Origin: Krasilnikovozyma curviuscula
Lineage: Eukaryota > Basidiomycota > Tremellomycetes > Cystofilobasidiales > Mrakiaceae
Reading direction: 5' to 3'
DNA length: 64,000 bases
Assembly: GCA_014825775.1 (NCBI GenBank)
Contig: MVAQ01000004.1
Location: 124,001 to 188,000 of the forward strand
The position numbers were made by a program, and so were the translations under genes. This document shows, in pieces, positions 46,199 to 59,764 of this stretch; position 1 is the stretch's first letter; every line of letters starts with the position of its first letter. The notes beneath the pieces are model-generated. The model made no database searches, was not told the DNA's origin, and saw only the letters and a list, made by a program, of their open reading frames with translations.

Positions 46199-48225
46199 AT
46201 GAAGATCTCCTCGACGCTCATGATGCTCTTCTACTCCCTCGTCCTCTCTCACGTGGTGAGCGGTACTATCACCCTTCACAATCCTCTTCTCTCGAATGCG
46301 CTCGTCAGCCGTCAGTTTGGTAAGTCCGGTAAAGGCAGAGGAGGAGGCGGAGGTGGAGGTGGAGGGATATCCAGCGGTGAGTACTCTCGTCTTTTAATGT
46401 CTCTCCATTCCCTCCCAGGTCGACCTGTCGCACTAACCGACAGACATTTCAGCTGGCGGCGGTAGCGCTTCAACAACGAGTTTTGACTCAGCTGCATCAG
46501 CTGCCGCTGCTGCTTCCGATACTGCCGCTGCTTCTGATACTGCTGCTGCTGCTGCTACTGCTTCAGGTACAGCTTCGGCTGCGACTGCGTCTGGAGTAGC
46601 GGCTGCCAACGGCGGAGGGGGAGGCGGCGATCCTCAGACATCGTTGACGCTCGATACGTCTCAGATTGGAGCCAACCTGGCTAGCACTGGTAATGCGAGT
46701 ATCTGATTTCCCTCTGATAATCTTGATCGGTTGATCTGAGGACTTTGGTGCAATTTTGTTTAGGACCCTCCTGTCGATGGACAAGTTGATTCGTTGACTT
46801 CAACAAACAACGTGAGAAATTATTTCTTGGTTGAACTTTCGCTTGATAGATGGAGCTGAGTAGCCGTATTTTTATTTGTTTAAAGTTCATCAACTTCTGT
46901 GAGACAGTCTCAAACCTGCCAATCACCAACGGTCTTCAAACCCAAACCGGCTCTTGCAATCCAGTTCCAATGTACGTATTTTTAGAAAAACTTACCCCAC
47001 TTCTATCATGAGTTGAGTCTTCTTTGTTGTTTATTACTCTGATAGGGGTGTCATCGTAGCTCAATCCGTCATGCCGTCTTGCAAGTTTCAAAATCCGCCC
47101 AACGGTGCAACAATCCCAGCCAATCAGGACTTCACGCTCGAGCTAGCTGTCAACAATATGGTCACCGGAAATTTCGTTAATGCTAAAACTAACTACTTTT
47201 CAGCCCCAGGTACGTTCCTTTTCTCTCTTCTCCGTTCCCAACCTTATTTTGTTTCGACGTCGCACCATCCTGTTCTCGTTCTTCTGTTTCTTTCACACCT
47301 CGACATTAGCTCAAACGGGTGCCAATGGGCAGATCATCGGTCACAATCACGTCGTCATTCAAGCCCTTACCTCTGCCGACCAAGCAACCCCTCTGGACCC
47401 AACCGTTTTCGCATTCTTCAAAGGCCTCAACGACCAAGCTCAGAACGGCGTGCTGTCTGCTACCGTTACCGGTGGACTGCCGCCTGCTGAATACAGGATG
47501 TGCTCGATCAGCACCGCAGCGAACCACCAGCCTGTCTTGGTCGCCGTTGCTCAGCATGGAAGGTGAGTCGACATCGAAGCCCGCCCGATGATTCGATTCT
47601 TGTACTGATCGATTTTGGTTTGTCTTATTCAGTTTAGATGATTGCTCATACTTTACTGCTAGCAATGGTGGTGGTGGTGGCGAGACGGCGAACGCTGGCG
47701 GTACGGCTGCTACAGGTGAGTACAAGTCTCTCTGAGATTAAGATTGTATAGGGCTGAGTCAGATGCTGCTTAATAGACGCTGCAGCCGCTTCCCAGGCTT
47801 CTGCAACTGGTGCTGGATCTGCAAGTGCGATAGATCCATCTGTGTCAGCTGCGATTGATGTTTCCGCTTCCGCTACAGCTTGTGTGTTTGTTGTTCATTC
47901 TTCTAGCATTTAACACTATGCTGATGAAAAATTTATCTTGCTGTTGAGTAGCCTTTGCTGCTGGCGCAACTGATTCTGCTGCTGTTGCTGCTTCATCTTC
48001 AAGTGAATATAGTTCTTTCCTTTTACGACACAGATGCTCTTCTTCGCTGATAAATTCTCCCGCTTTCTGTTTTTTATAACTCTTTGCCGTCACAGCTACT
48101 GCTGCTAATGGCGGATTCGGCGGCTTTGGGGGTGGTCGACAGAGGGGACAAAGTAGACATCGCTTGAAGGCGAAGCCCAAGAAGAGACTTGCAAGATCTT
48201 CACGAGCCCAGGAACTCATGCAGTG
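46199..48225 (+). CDS. Secreted basidiomycete protein with Gly and Ala/Ser tracts around a conserved core
   Basis: ATG at 46199 gives a signal peptide (MKISSTLMMLFYSLVLSHVV, cut near SG). A run of about nine Gly (46338-46366) is followed by an Ala/Ser tract (46460-46610). The conserved core follows: FINFCETVSNLPITNGLQTQ, GSCNPVPMGVI, MPSCKFQNPPNGATI, FVNAKTNYFSAP, then IIGHNHVVIQAL, then TVFAFFKGLN. GLPPAEYRM, then STAANHQPVLVAVAQHG, completes it. This core is widespread in secreted proteins of basidiomycetes, sometimes mis-labelled 'ribosomal protein s17'. After more Ala/Ser repeats it ends in a very basic tail (GRQRGQSRHRLKAKPKKRLA), not a GPI signal. A wall-associated role is plausible; the activity is unknown. 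About nine introns. Confidence 0.75.
46338..46620 (+). repeat. Low-complexity GGN and GCN trinucleotide tracts within coding sequence
   Basis: GGA/GGT/GGC repeats encode poly-Gly, and GCT/GCC with TCT/ACT encode an Ala/Ser/Thr tract. These are in-frame codon repeats liable to length change. Confidence 0.7.
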
Positions 48226-48541
48226 ATAGAGGCAGGCCCTTGCTGCTGTATCTTCCCTTGTATTTATATCAGTTTTTTCTTGACTGTCAACGGAGAAGTA
48301 ATGCAAGCAATGGTGGCTCTTTCGCAATTTTGCAAATATCTCTCTTTCGTTACAATACCAGCTTGAATCCCCTGGTGATGCTCAGTAGCATTTTGTGGGT
48401 TCAATTTGGACAGTCAGTTGGTCGCAAACGAGTTAATTGCAGCTCGTCGAAGAAAAGCGGCTCAAAAATGACTGGATTCAGAGTCCGCTGAAAAATGGAC
48501 TCCGTACTTTTGCTTCTATCCCTCGAGGATATTTTTTCGAT
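48226..48541. promoter_or_regulatory. Promoter of ADE12, 316 bp
   Basis: It lies between two plus-strand genes. No separate gene or named site was recognised. Confidence 0.4.
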
Positions 48542-50525
<1,984 letters not shown>

Positions 50526-50904
50526 ACAAAGTCAACCCTGCATCTTCAATTCAATCCATCTATAAACACAATAAAAAACGTCTTCCCGCTCTCTTGCTTG
50601 CTTGTTTCTTTTTCAGAAGTCTTTTCTCTTTGTCGAGGGGAAACTGTCTGCTGTTTTGAGTTGCCAAACTATCAACACGGCCCTCTACACCTGAGCTAGT
50701 TTGAACCCATAATTGTAGATTTAAGCTATTCGATATCGCTTTCGTTTTCATTGTAACCTTCTTCCTTCGCAAGAATTCACAAGTATGGCTCTTGCAAGGG
50801 TGGTGCTGCTGCGCAACATTTAAATTCTGCTTCAAGTAGGAACACGGCCCTCTAGTCTGTGTACCATCCACCCTCCGCGTTTCTATACCTCTTCCCGAGA
50901 ACAC
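50526..50904. other. Convergent 3' region, 379 bp
   Basis: It lies between the stops of ADE12 (plus) and NDUFS4 (minus). It contains AT-rich patches suitable for 3' processing. No gene was recognised. Confidence 0.4.
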
Positions 50905-51866
50905 TCACTTGGTTCTAGCTAGCCTGAGTTCAGTCTTGTTGTAGAGGTAGTTCTCTGCATAGTTCTTTGGAACGAATGGTTGGACGTTGGGTTTCGAGAT
51001 CACGTAGTTCCATCCTAAATCCGGTAGAATTGTGGTTTGAAGTGGAAAGTTGATATTGTCAAGAAGAGTTAAGAGCGAAATAGAAAGCCAGCGATGAGGG
51101 TGCGAAGAGTAGGAACGCATGTCAAGTGGGGAAGACTGAGTGGCGGGGCGATAGAAGGTAATACGTACCTTGCTTCTCGCAGAAATGAATAGCGTCATCT
51201 TCCGAAAGGAACTTCAAGTGGGTACCCTGCATATAATCACCACTGCAGATAGAAAAAGGTGTGTGAGCATTTGAACACCATACAACGGGTGGCAGATGGT
51301 AACTCACGAACTAGAGACAAGAGCAAGTCAGTTCGAGCCTTGAAGCAAAGAGGATGATAAAAATCAATCAACTTACCTGGCCCATCCCATCAAGGGGTTT
51401 GACCACCTTCCGTTTCCTTGCAAGGTATCGAAATCGATCCTCCAGTGATTCGACCCAACTTTCCCACTCTGCATGGTCGTTTTGCCAGGCTTGTATATTC
51501 GGACAGTTCTCAAGTGAAGTTCTGCCGGTGCACCAGATACAGCATCGCTTTAATAACAATAATCAGTCTCCGGGATAAGGAGGGGAAATCGAAATGGAAC
51601 GAACGCCTCAAGATCCTTGGCTGGCTCATGACCATGAGTCAACCCAGATTCTTTTGGGTAGCAACCATCTCACTCGTCAGCCAATGCCCACTAGGTTCTG
51701 TAGTTTAGGAAGCTGGCTTACCCAGGTGCTTCTGGTGAGCGACTTCTTCGTTTTTGATTTTCTCTGCTGATATCTTGACGGCGGTTGATTCGAATCGTCT
51801 GCCAGACAACCCCATTACTCTGCCAGCCTTAGCTGCAGAAAGGAGGGGTCGGATGGAATGCAACAT
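50905..51866 (-). CDS. Mitochondrial complex I subunit NDUFS4 (18-kDa, ETC complex I subunit family), with a 3-nt exon
   Basis: This is an accessory subunit of NADH:ubiquinone oxidoreductase in the matrix arm. ATG at 51866 opens a mitochondrial presequence (MLHSIRPLLSAAKAGRVMG). I reconstruct six exons: 51722-51866, 51605-51650, 51377-51547, 51308-51310, 51169-51242 and 50905-51014. They total 549 nt, which is 182 residues. Family blocks are ELHLRTVRIYKPGKTTMQSG, NHWRIDFDTLQG, GRWSNPLMGWASSGDYMQG, THLKFLSEDDAIHFCEKQG and PKNYAENYLYNKTELRLA. It ends RTK. The 3-nt exon TTC completes S-S in GWASSGD, matching the usual length of this block. Without it the frame is kept but one Ser is lost. Confidence 0.93.
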
Positions 51867-53121
51867 CTCTCTCTTTCTACCGGCGAAATACTCGTGGTGG
51901 CAGTTGGGGATGTGGGGAGCAGCGTCACAGGCAGGAAATTTCTACTTTCGAACAGGTCGCATTGTTTGGAACTGCTTTCCATCTCCCTCTCCCTGGCTGG
52001 TAGGTAACAAGACGTCTTGTGATTCCTCAACTGGTTCCTCTCTTGTTTTCGTCTACATCTTCGAAAATCCGACCAATACCGCCGTTTTGCCTTACTGCCG
52101 TGCCTATAACTCCGGCACACCTTTTTCCAATAGCACCATGAGGGAGGAGATCTTCTTTTCACTCCCAACCATGAACCTTCGACTTTGGTGAGTAGAGCTT
52201 ATTCTTCCCAGCAGAGCGCTCTCATACACACGAAGCTCACCTCGAACCTTTTGTGCTGCTTGTCTCCGCCACGATTAGACAGGTGATTTCTGCTTTGGCT
52301 GATGGCGCCGTTTTCATTTGACCTATCGCAAGAAGTCCCTCTTCTCAGGTTTCTTGGACTTTAACGAAACCCATGGCACGAGCTGAATGTCGCTCGGTAG
52401 TCTTGCCAACAAAGACGTTTTCGTATTGAGACAGCTCACTCCACTGCGTCGGTGGTATGCCGACCCAACGTCAGATTCAGTGAGTTTCAAGCGCCCTTTT
52501 CTAGTTTGGAAGCCTTGAAATAACCACAACATTTCTCCATCGTTTCCTCTCTTTCATTTCCTCAATCAGGTATTCAGCATGTACCTCATCGCTCTGTAAA
52601 CAAACAGAAAGTTCGAAACAGGTCGCTTGAATGGATAGATGAGGGGCAGTTCGTAGGGGCCCATGGATGAAATTGTCGCCTGTACGAAACTGTTTTCTTC
52701 CGCATCTCAAGCGGTGCTTCCCTTAAGAACACGTGTCTAACTTGCACTTGCCTCTGTTTATGTTTAGAATCTGTTGGACCATCTTTCGTCGTTGGTAACG
52801 CGCCAGTGCGACGACATGTTTTTTCGATCTCCACCGCGATTGCTTCCGTTCCAAAAACGCAGGGGTGCCCGCGCTAAAGCCATCAGCTATCCACGGCGCT
52901 CCTCAGATTCTTCCTCTCTTCCCAGGCTGCTATTTGGGATCGTTCCAGAAGAGGAAATTTCTCGTGCGAATCTCGTATTTTCAGGACGTCATTTTTTTCG
53001 TCGATGCTTCTCCAATTTACATTCTAAACCCATCCAACAACCAGCAAGACAGCAGTGAAAGTCTTCTTTCATTACTTAACCTACCCCAGTCGCTCCCAAA
53101 TCCCAATAAAACTCCTTTCCA
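51867..53121. promoter_or_regulatory. Divergent intergenic region, 1.25 kb
   Basis: It lies between the NDUFS4 start (minus) and the hexose transporter start (plus). Several open frames of 60-145 codons cross it on both strands, but none has family motifs or paired splice sites. A long promoter fits a regulated sugar transporter. Confidence 0.4.
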
Positions 53122-55468
53122 ATGGCTGGCGGCGTGGTTGTTTCTGATGCTGACGGTTACGGCCCAAAAGGTGTCTTCCACAAATACAACTTGAAAGGAA
53201 CGCTGTTCTGTGCTGTCTTCGTCTTAGGAGCCATTCTGTATGGTTATGATGGAACCTACTTCACGTAAGTAGTGCGGAGGAGCTGTGTTTACTTTCGACT
53301 CAGCAGATCCCTAACGCTATCCTGCTTCACAGCGGTATCCTGGCTATGGATACTTTCCTGAAGGACTTCGGAACTCAGGATCCTAGTACTGGAAAATATG
53401 CGATCACGCCTAGTCACCAGTCTCTATTTGCGTCAATTGTCCAGTACGTTGTCTTTGTCACCCTTTTTCATGCCCGCCGAGACTCGCTGTTGTTGACTTT
53501 TAGTCGTCTTCGCGTTCAGGGTTGGAGAATTCGTCGGATCTCTTTCTGCTGGTTTCGTGGGTGACTGGAAAGGTAGAAAAGGAGCTATGTGCGCTAATAG
53601 TCCCATTGCTTGTTTTCATTACTGGGTGCTGACCCGATTTGCAAACCGCAGGCTCTTCTCGTGCGCTTTGGTCACCATTGGTGCTGTTTTGCAGCTCATA
53701 GTCACTGGGTCTATTCCCCTTTTGGTTGTCGGAAGACTGGTCCTCGGAATGGGTGTCGGTGTCGTGTCCAATTGCACGACATTGTATCTGTCCGAAATCC
53801 CACCTGCTGCCATCCGTGGTTCCTTGGTTTCCTCCTGGCAGCTGTTCTTGGGTCTTGGTCAAGTTCTCGGTGCTGGTGTCGCTCAAGGTACGTACTGCTG
53901 CTTTTGGCGGTTTGTTGACGTTTGGGACGAGAGCTAACGAGACGCGCTGCTGGCCCTTGCTACTCTTTCTTCAGGCACGAAGGACTACACCTCTACATTT
54001 TCTTACCGTTTCCCAATTGCTCTCAACATTGGTATTTGTGCTATCATTGCTGGAGGTCTTTTGTGGGTTCCAGGTAAGAACCAGGCTTCAATTCCATAAG
54101 AGTGACGTTCTCGATTTTTCTGACAAATCATCCTTCTGCCGCCTTTGGCTACAGAATCCCCTCGATGGCTCGTATCCAAGAACAGAGAGGATGATGCCTT
54201 GCCAATCATAGAACGTATCCACGCTGCAAACCCTGAGCACGACGTGAAGCGAGAGCTCAAAGTGATGACTGACGCTCGCGACGCCGAAAGGGAACTCTAC
54301 GGTGGAGCTGACAAGAAATGGATAGACATTTTCAAAGGAACTGAACGCACAAAGCTCCTCTGTGCTTTCGGTATCCTTGTTTGTCAACAGATTTCTGGTG
54401 TTCAATTCGTGAGTGCTGCGCTCGTTGTGATTCCACATAGGCTTTACCGACCTTCTTTCTCCTTATCAGATATTCTCATATGGAACAGTCTTCTTTGAGT
54501 CCATCAACGTTGGATCTCCATTCATAATCACCATTATAACCGATGTAAGTCTCCGCTCTCCAATGGCCAATCAACGCGCTATGCTAACGCTCGGTCTTTG
54601 CCCACAGATTGTTGAAGTTGTCGGGGTCCTCGTCTCTTTCTGCTTGGTTAACAGATTCGGAAGAAGACCGTTGCTCCTTTACACGACCGTCGTCATGGCC
54701 GCCCTACTGCTCGTTTGTGGTGGATTGGGCACCATCCCAACGGCTGTCCGTTCCAAGGCTGCAAACTCAGCTATTGCTGCCATGATCATCATTTACGTCT
54801 TTGTATTCAACTTGGCTTGGGGACCATTAGGTGAGTCCATGGCACTCTTGGTAATTTAGATTGAATATTGATTTGGGGAATTGCGGCCGTGCGCAGCTTG
54901 GGTCGTCGCTACTGAGCTCTCTGGAGGTGCCAACAGAAACAGGATCATGTCTGCTGGTACTGCTGGTTTCTGGATCTTTGCTTGGTTGGTCACCTTCACT
55001 CTCCCATACCTGTACAACAGCGGGAAGGGCTCCGCTGGTTTGGGTGAGTTGCATCCAGCATTGTTGTGTCGCGATCCGAAAGACTGATTTCGCCCCCCTC
55101 TTCCTACAGGACCTATGGTCGGCTTTATTTACGGAGGTGGAGCTGTCATCGCATGGCTTTTCGTGTTCTTCTGTATCCCAGAAACTCTCGGTAGAAGTAA
55201 GCCTTTCTTTGTGGACATACTTTACAAACACACCCTGACCCTGAATATCTTTTCATGTGTAGGTTTGGAGGAGATCAACTCCATGATTGAGCTCAAGGTT
55301 CCTACTCGCTCCTGGACTCAGTACCACAACCACAGAGATGGAAAGAGAGTTGCGCCGTTCGTTGCAGGAGACGCTCTCATTATGAAAGGCCCACGTCCTC
55401 AATTCATTGAGAACAAGGACCAAGGAACTAGACAACTGGAACTGACTGAGTCTATTGACAGCGCTTAG
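53122..55468 (+). CDS. MFS sugar (hexose) transporter
   Basis: This is a plasma-membrane sugar porter. ATG at 53122 gives MAGGVVVSDADGYGPKG. Sugar-porter signatures are GYDGTYFTGI in segment 1, GFVGDWKGRKGA, VGRLVLGMGVGVVSN, YLSEIPPAAIRGSLVSSWQL, then VPESPRWLVSKNRED. QQISGVQFIFSYGTVFFES follows in segment 7, then NRFGRRPLLLY, WGPLAWVVATELS and CIPETLGRSLEEIN. The PESPRW and PETLGR motifs mark the ends of the two halves. A cytosolic tail of about 75 residues ends LELTESIDSA (TAG 55466-55468). About eleven introns. The exact sugar cannot be predicted. Confidence 0.93.
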
Positions 55469-55756
55469 ATAATATATAGTACAGCTGGTTTTGTGACGAG
55501 AGCTTTTTCCCCAGGCGTTCCAATCTGGTTTCCCTTCCGGTCTTGCAAGTTTGCCTAGCAAAGAATAATGCTTTTCTAACAAACTACAGCACAAATAGTT
55601 TCTGTCCGACATGTTTGCTATCTAAACGACAGCTTTCATTTACCAATATGCGGGATGGAATCTCGTTTAATTAGTCCCCAAAAGATAGTCCTACAACAAT
55701 TCAACGAATTCACCAACCCCAGTTGCCTGTCCGAAGCAATATGTTAATGCGTTTGG

Positions 55757-56373
55757 CTACTCTGGCCCTTCACCACCAGGTATCAGGACTGCAATACCAC
55801 TGCCGTTCAGAAGAGTTTGGTTGAGCTTGTTCTTGGTTCTGCCTTCTTCAGTCGTGTAGCTGTTTAGAAGCCAAAGACCACAATACAAGCGATAATTGGA
55901 GTAAAAAGACATTAAAAGAAAAATACGAAGTGTCAGACTTGAAAGAACGACCTTGAAATAGGAAACGATAACGAACTATTCTGTCACGTCCTCAAGGACC
56001 ATGTCTAGTGGAATAAACAGAGTAGATCAGATCTCTGAGATGAGACTAAGAAATACGAATGCTACTGAACAGTTCTAAAGGTTGGAAACAATTACTTACT
56101 AACGTAGTCGTCAAATCCAGTCAGAGTTCCAACGAATTCCCGGTCTGACTTCCTGCAAAACGAGCAATAGCACCACCAGCACAGAATAAGTCACAGTATT
56201 AACAACAGACGAAGACCCCTTGTAAAACTAACATGATGACCCAGACTTTAGAGCCAATACACCTGTCAATAAGTTCTGTTGAGCAAGGCAAAAAAGGCGT
56301 ACAAAGTCAGCGTAAAATCAGTTTGAAGAGCAATGGGTAGAACCTTACCCAGTGGTAATATCTGAGAAGCCAT
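55757..56373 (-). CDS. LSM5: LSm5, subunit of the LSm1-7/2-8 rings
   Basis: It is part of the nuclear LSm2-8 ring on U6 snRNA and the cytoplasmic LSm1-7 ring in mRNA decay. ATG at 56373 gives MASQILPL, then ELIDRCIGSKVWVIM, KSDREFVGTLTGFDDYV, NMVLEDVTEY, then TTEEGRTKNKLNQ. The Sm2 motif region is LLNGSGIAVLIPGGEGPE, with the stop at 55757. The Sm1 G-x-L-x-G-F-D-x-x-V-N-M block is intact. The 84-residue protein is cut into about six exons. The joins at TAC GTT A / AC ATG and GAA TA / C restore phase. It is divergent from the acidic protein gene. Confidence 0.93.
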
Positions 56374-56518
56374 TTCCGACTTTTGAAAGGGTTTTCAATT
56401 GTGACGGCTGAAGAAGGTGAAGGGTTGGAGGAAGAATTGGAACGGCGGCGCCTTGTATGAAGCCTTCCAACACCATTTTGCGAGCTCTGGTGGAAAACTC
56501 TCTCAATAGACTCAAGAC
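56374..56518. promoter_or_regulatory. Compact bidirectional promoter, 145 bp
   Basis: LSM5 (minus) and the acidic nuclear protein gene (plus) start 145 bp apart head to head, so both must use this short interval or overlapping leaders. Confidence 0.6.
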
Positions 56519-57322
56519 ATGGCTGAAGAATCAACAGACAACCACGCCGAGGAAGAGGAAGATATTGAAGATGAAGAGGACGAGGAGGTTAGTAATGATC
56601 CCATCGTCGTCTCCTCTTCCCCATCTGGGTCAATCGTTGGTGCTGAGTTCTCGTCCCCTTGATCTACCTTCGAAACAGGGATTTGATGAAGGGGAAGAAG
56701 GTGAAGAAGGGGAAGAAGACGAGGAAGGTGAGGAAGATGACGAGGAGGAAGATGATGAGGAGGAACCTCAGGGCGTAAGTCAAGGGCCACCCATTCGAGA
56801 TGTCACCGCAGCCCACAGTTGTTTACTGTTTGTTTAAACCGACCTTTTCTATCCTCTTTATCTCTCATTGTTATACTCCAGTCAGGGCTGGCTGCCTTGT
56901 ATGAAGATGTAGCGCCTGTTCTTGCTCTTGGCAGTCATGGTGCAGGCTGACATCTCTTCCTCTGTTCTGTCCGATAGATTCCAGACGAGGACTCGCAAGA
57001 CGGAGATTTCGAAGAAGGTGGATATGAAGATGCCTCAGATGAGGAAGAAGAGTTTTCTGATGACTCTACGGTAAGTCTCCCCACGTCGGTTATTTACTGG
57101 AATCGCAGTGTAGCTCACCAACGTGTTGATTTCTAAAATGTATAGAACCCTCCCAAGGCTAAGAAGGCAGCACCAGCTATATTATCTCACGATAGACCAA
57201 AGTCTCCTCCGAAGAGATCTCGCGAAGAAGACGACGACGAAGATGATGAAGAGAACGAAGATGACGAGGAGGAAGGCGCGGGCGAAGACGAAAGAGAAGC
57301 CAAGAGACCCAAGGTGGAGTGA
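56519..57322 (+). CDS. Highly acidic Asp/Glu-rich nuclear protein, possibly histone-chaperone-like
   Basis: ATG at 56519 gives MAEESTDNHAEEEEDIEDEE. After introns come long Glu/Asp/Gly runs (GFDEGEEGEEGEEDEEG), IPDEDSQDGDFEEGG, then NPPKAKKAAPAILSHDRPKS. The basic cluster PPKRSREED, a further acidic run and the C-terminal EAKRPKVE (TGA 57320-57322) follow. About 160 residues in four exons, likely unstructured. The acidic tracts with KRSR and KRPKV clusters resemble nuclear chaperone or prothymosin-type proteins. No enzyme domain is present. The exact family is not recognised. Confidence 0.7.
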
Positions 57323-57604
57323 TGTTGACAAACTATCTTATCGAGGTAAACCTTCTGCTGTGCCTTTGGGAGAGGTTTTTTGATGTACTTGCCGCGGTAA
57401 ATTTTGTATAAGCGTCTCTATATTTCCATCTATTGAATAATGTTTAAAGGAAGAACCTCATACGAATTTGAAGGGTAAAGAAGTGTAGAGCGAGTGATAT
57501 TAGGGAATAGTGCAACGCTTGAGGGTATAGGCATGGGAGAATGATCGAGTGTACAGGGTGATCATTGACTAGCTTTTAGAAGGAGCTGCCGCTCCTCTAC
57601 TAAC

Positions 57605-59504
57605 TTACTCAATGGGGAAGCTAAGGTCAGTCCTCGATCGCTTTGAGCTCACGAAATATTGACAAAAGGTTATACGTACTTTCTCGTCGAACCCGTTCGT
57701 CTCTATCGTAGGAGTCTTGTCAAGCTTATCGCTCTTGAAGCTGCCATCTGCCTCAGCGCCAGGCAGGCCCTTCACTTCATTTTCATGAGCACCCGATCCA
57801 CCTGGAACAACGGGATCATTCTGTTCAGATATGGTGGTTGATTCGAGTGTGTCGCAAATGTCTGTGGCCGAGGCCTCGCCTCTGATCATTTCTGCCGCTC
57901 TCAGAGAACCAAAACCAGCTTTAGGAACGACAACTTTTCCACTGATGACGCGGGTTCCGTCAGTAGGGTTGAGGTTAGATCTCTCAATGAGAGTTTTCCT
58001 AAGAGCAAGGATCAGTTTCTCAATCACATCCACCGAATGGATTTTAATTGCGCCTACCAGTAAATTGCATGGTCAAACTCATACTCATATGATCCCCCAT
58101 ATTCAGCATCAAGTTGAGAGGCAGGTATATGATCCGTTATGGACGGTGGGTTGAAAATGATCTTCTCCCTCGTGACAGGATCCATGAATGGAGCAATCCC
58201 CTTGAAGAAGAAGTTGATGATCCAAGGCATGTTTATTACTGACGAATGAAGGGGTCAGTACAAAGGGCATATTTCGATGTTAGTGAAATGGGAGACTCAC
58301 CAACTGATCGATAGCGAGAGAGCAAGAAGGATAAAATTGAGGATCAGCGATACAAGACAACCAGCTACGTAACTCAAAAGAAATTTTGAAACCTAAGAGC
58401 TAACCTGCTTTACCCATTCTCTCAGCGTAGTGACTCTGAAAGATTCCTAAAACTTTCTTGCCTGTCAAATTGGAAGTTGCCGCGTGAGTGACAGAACACC
58501 CCAGGAACTAACGAATTAAGTTTACCAGTAGACACGGAAGGATTTGCAGCACCCGTAGCAGACTTGTAGTCGACAAACACCTGTCGAAGTAGAAGTTTTG
58601 CTCTGTCAGTTTCGTGTGCTTCGTTTGAGATCCAGTACATTCTACTTACTAGCCAGTTGTCGGCACCCGGTGGCATAGCATCAATGGCGCGTTCTCTGAG
58701 AGAATAAAATTGACCATGTAAGCTCCATTGTACAGACATTTTCGTCATCTCCAGAAATAATGCGTTTGCATCGCCTGCGGCAAAGGTGTCGAGAATACTC
58801 ACAGATTGTAAACCAAGAACCTGATCTGTCTATCGTGAGTTGTAGTGTTCTCTCTCGATGGTCGCAAGTAGATAATAGGTCTAAAGTTCCTTCCAGTCGT
58901 CAGCGAAAGCACTTTCCGAGAAGAGCGAAAGGCACACCAACCTGCAGTGAACATCCCATCCCATCAAGATGCTAGAACCCAAAAATTCAGTTTCAGATCA
59001 CTTCGAGAAAATAGTATTCCTCCATATGCTACTCACGTCTTTCCGGTCTCACTCTCAGGAGAAACCTCGTCCGGCGGAATGAGTTCAGGTTTGTAGGCTC
59101 GTCTCCATTCGAGGGTGAATTTCAGCCTTGACTGGGCATTTGACTGGGTCCACTTCGAAGCTCTCATATACCTAGCTAGACAACCAGGATCTTCCATATA
59201 TCGGGTCTCCCACGGGTAATAGGGATCTGTCGAAGGAAGCGCTATGGTCTCATAGAACTTTTAGACCAAGTCAGCCGCCAGGGGAATAAATTGTTGGACT
59301 GTAAATCCCAGTGGAACAGTAATACCTTTCTTAGAGTTTCTACCTGCGCTTTTTGGTCCTCCGAAAGAGCTGGACGAACTACAGGTTCGCATCCCGGTGC
59401 TGGCGAAGACTGGAGGGACCATCCCAATGGACAGCCGTTACTCTGTGAGTCAAACTGGTAATATCTTTACGGCCCAAAAGACTTACAGGAAGCTCTTTAG
59501 TCAT
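57605..59504 (-). CDS. CRAL-TRIO (Sec14-like) lipid-binding protein
   Basis: It is a probable phosphatidylinositol or lipid transfer protein. ATG at 59504 gives MTKELP, joined to SNGCPLGWSLQSSPAPGCE and ALSEDQKAQVETLRK. The CRAL-TRIO N region follows: DPYYPWETRYMEDPGCLARY and MRASKWTQSNAQSRLKFTL, then EWRRAYKPELIPPDE. The lipid-binding fold has GKTSILMGWDVHCRPIIYL, a VVFVDYKSATG strand, ILGIFQSHYAERMGKAVLVN, PWIINFFFKGIAPFMDPVT and then REKIIFNPP. ASQLDAEYGGSYEYEFD closes it. A variable acidic tail ends DLSFPIE, with the stop at 57605. The order of motifs is that of the Sec14/Sfh group. About ten introns. Confidence 0.87.
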
Positions 59505-59764
59505 CCCAACCACAACTACTCGAATTGAAAAAGTTTAGGAACGTTTTGTCTGTTGATGGTTGCTCTTGTTTTCGAGATCTCGCTTTCTGAACGCATTGGA
59601 GGCCTGTGGCTGCAGCTTGGCACACTTCCCAGGTCACTCTATCCGTCTCCTATAATGCGGATAGCAATGGTAATGAAATAATGATCATTCCGTACGGCAT
59701 TTTCTTGCTAGTGGGACAATTCCAGAGCCGGCAAAATGAATTCTATAATCCGACTTTATTCCCT

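Noticed and set aside
51754..52191. 145-codon plus-strand open frame opposite NDUFS4
   Set aside because: It overlaps the first exon of NDUFS4 in antisense, has no family motifs and biased composition, so it is most likely a shadow frame.
52501..53058. Open frames on both strands before the hexose transporter
   Set aside because: No recognisable protein features or splice signals; they lie in what should be a long promoter.
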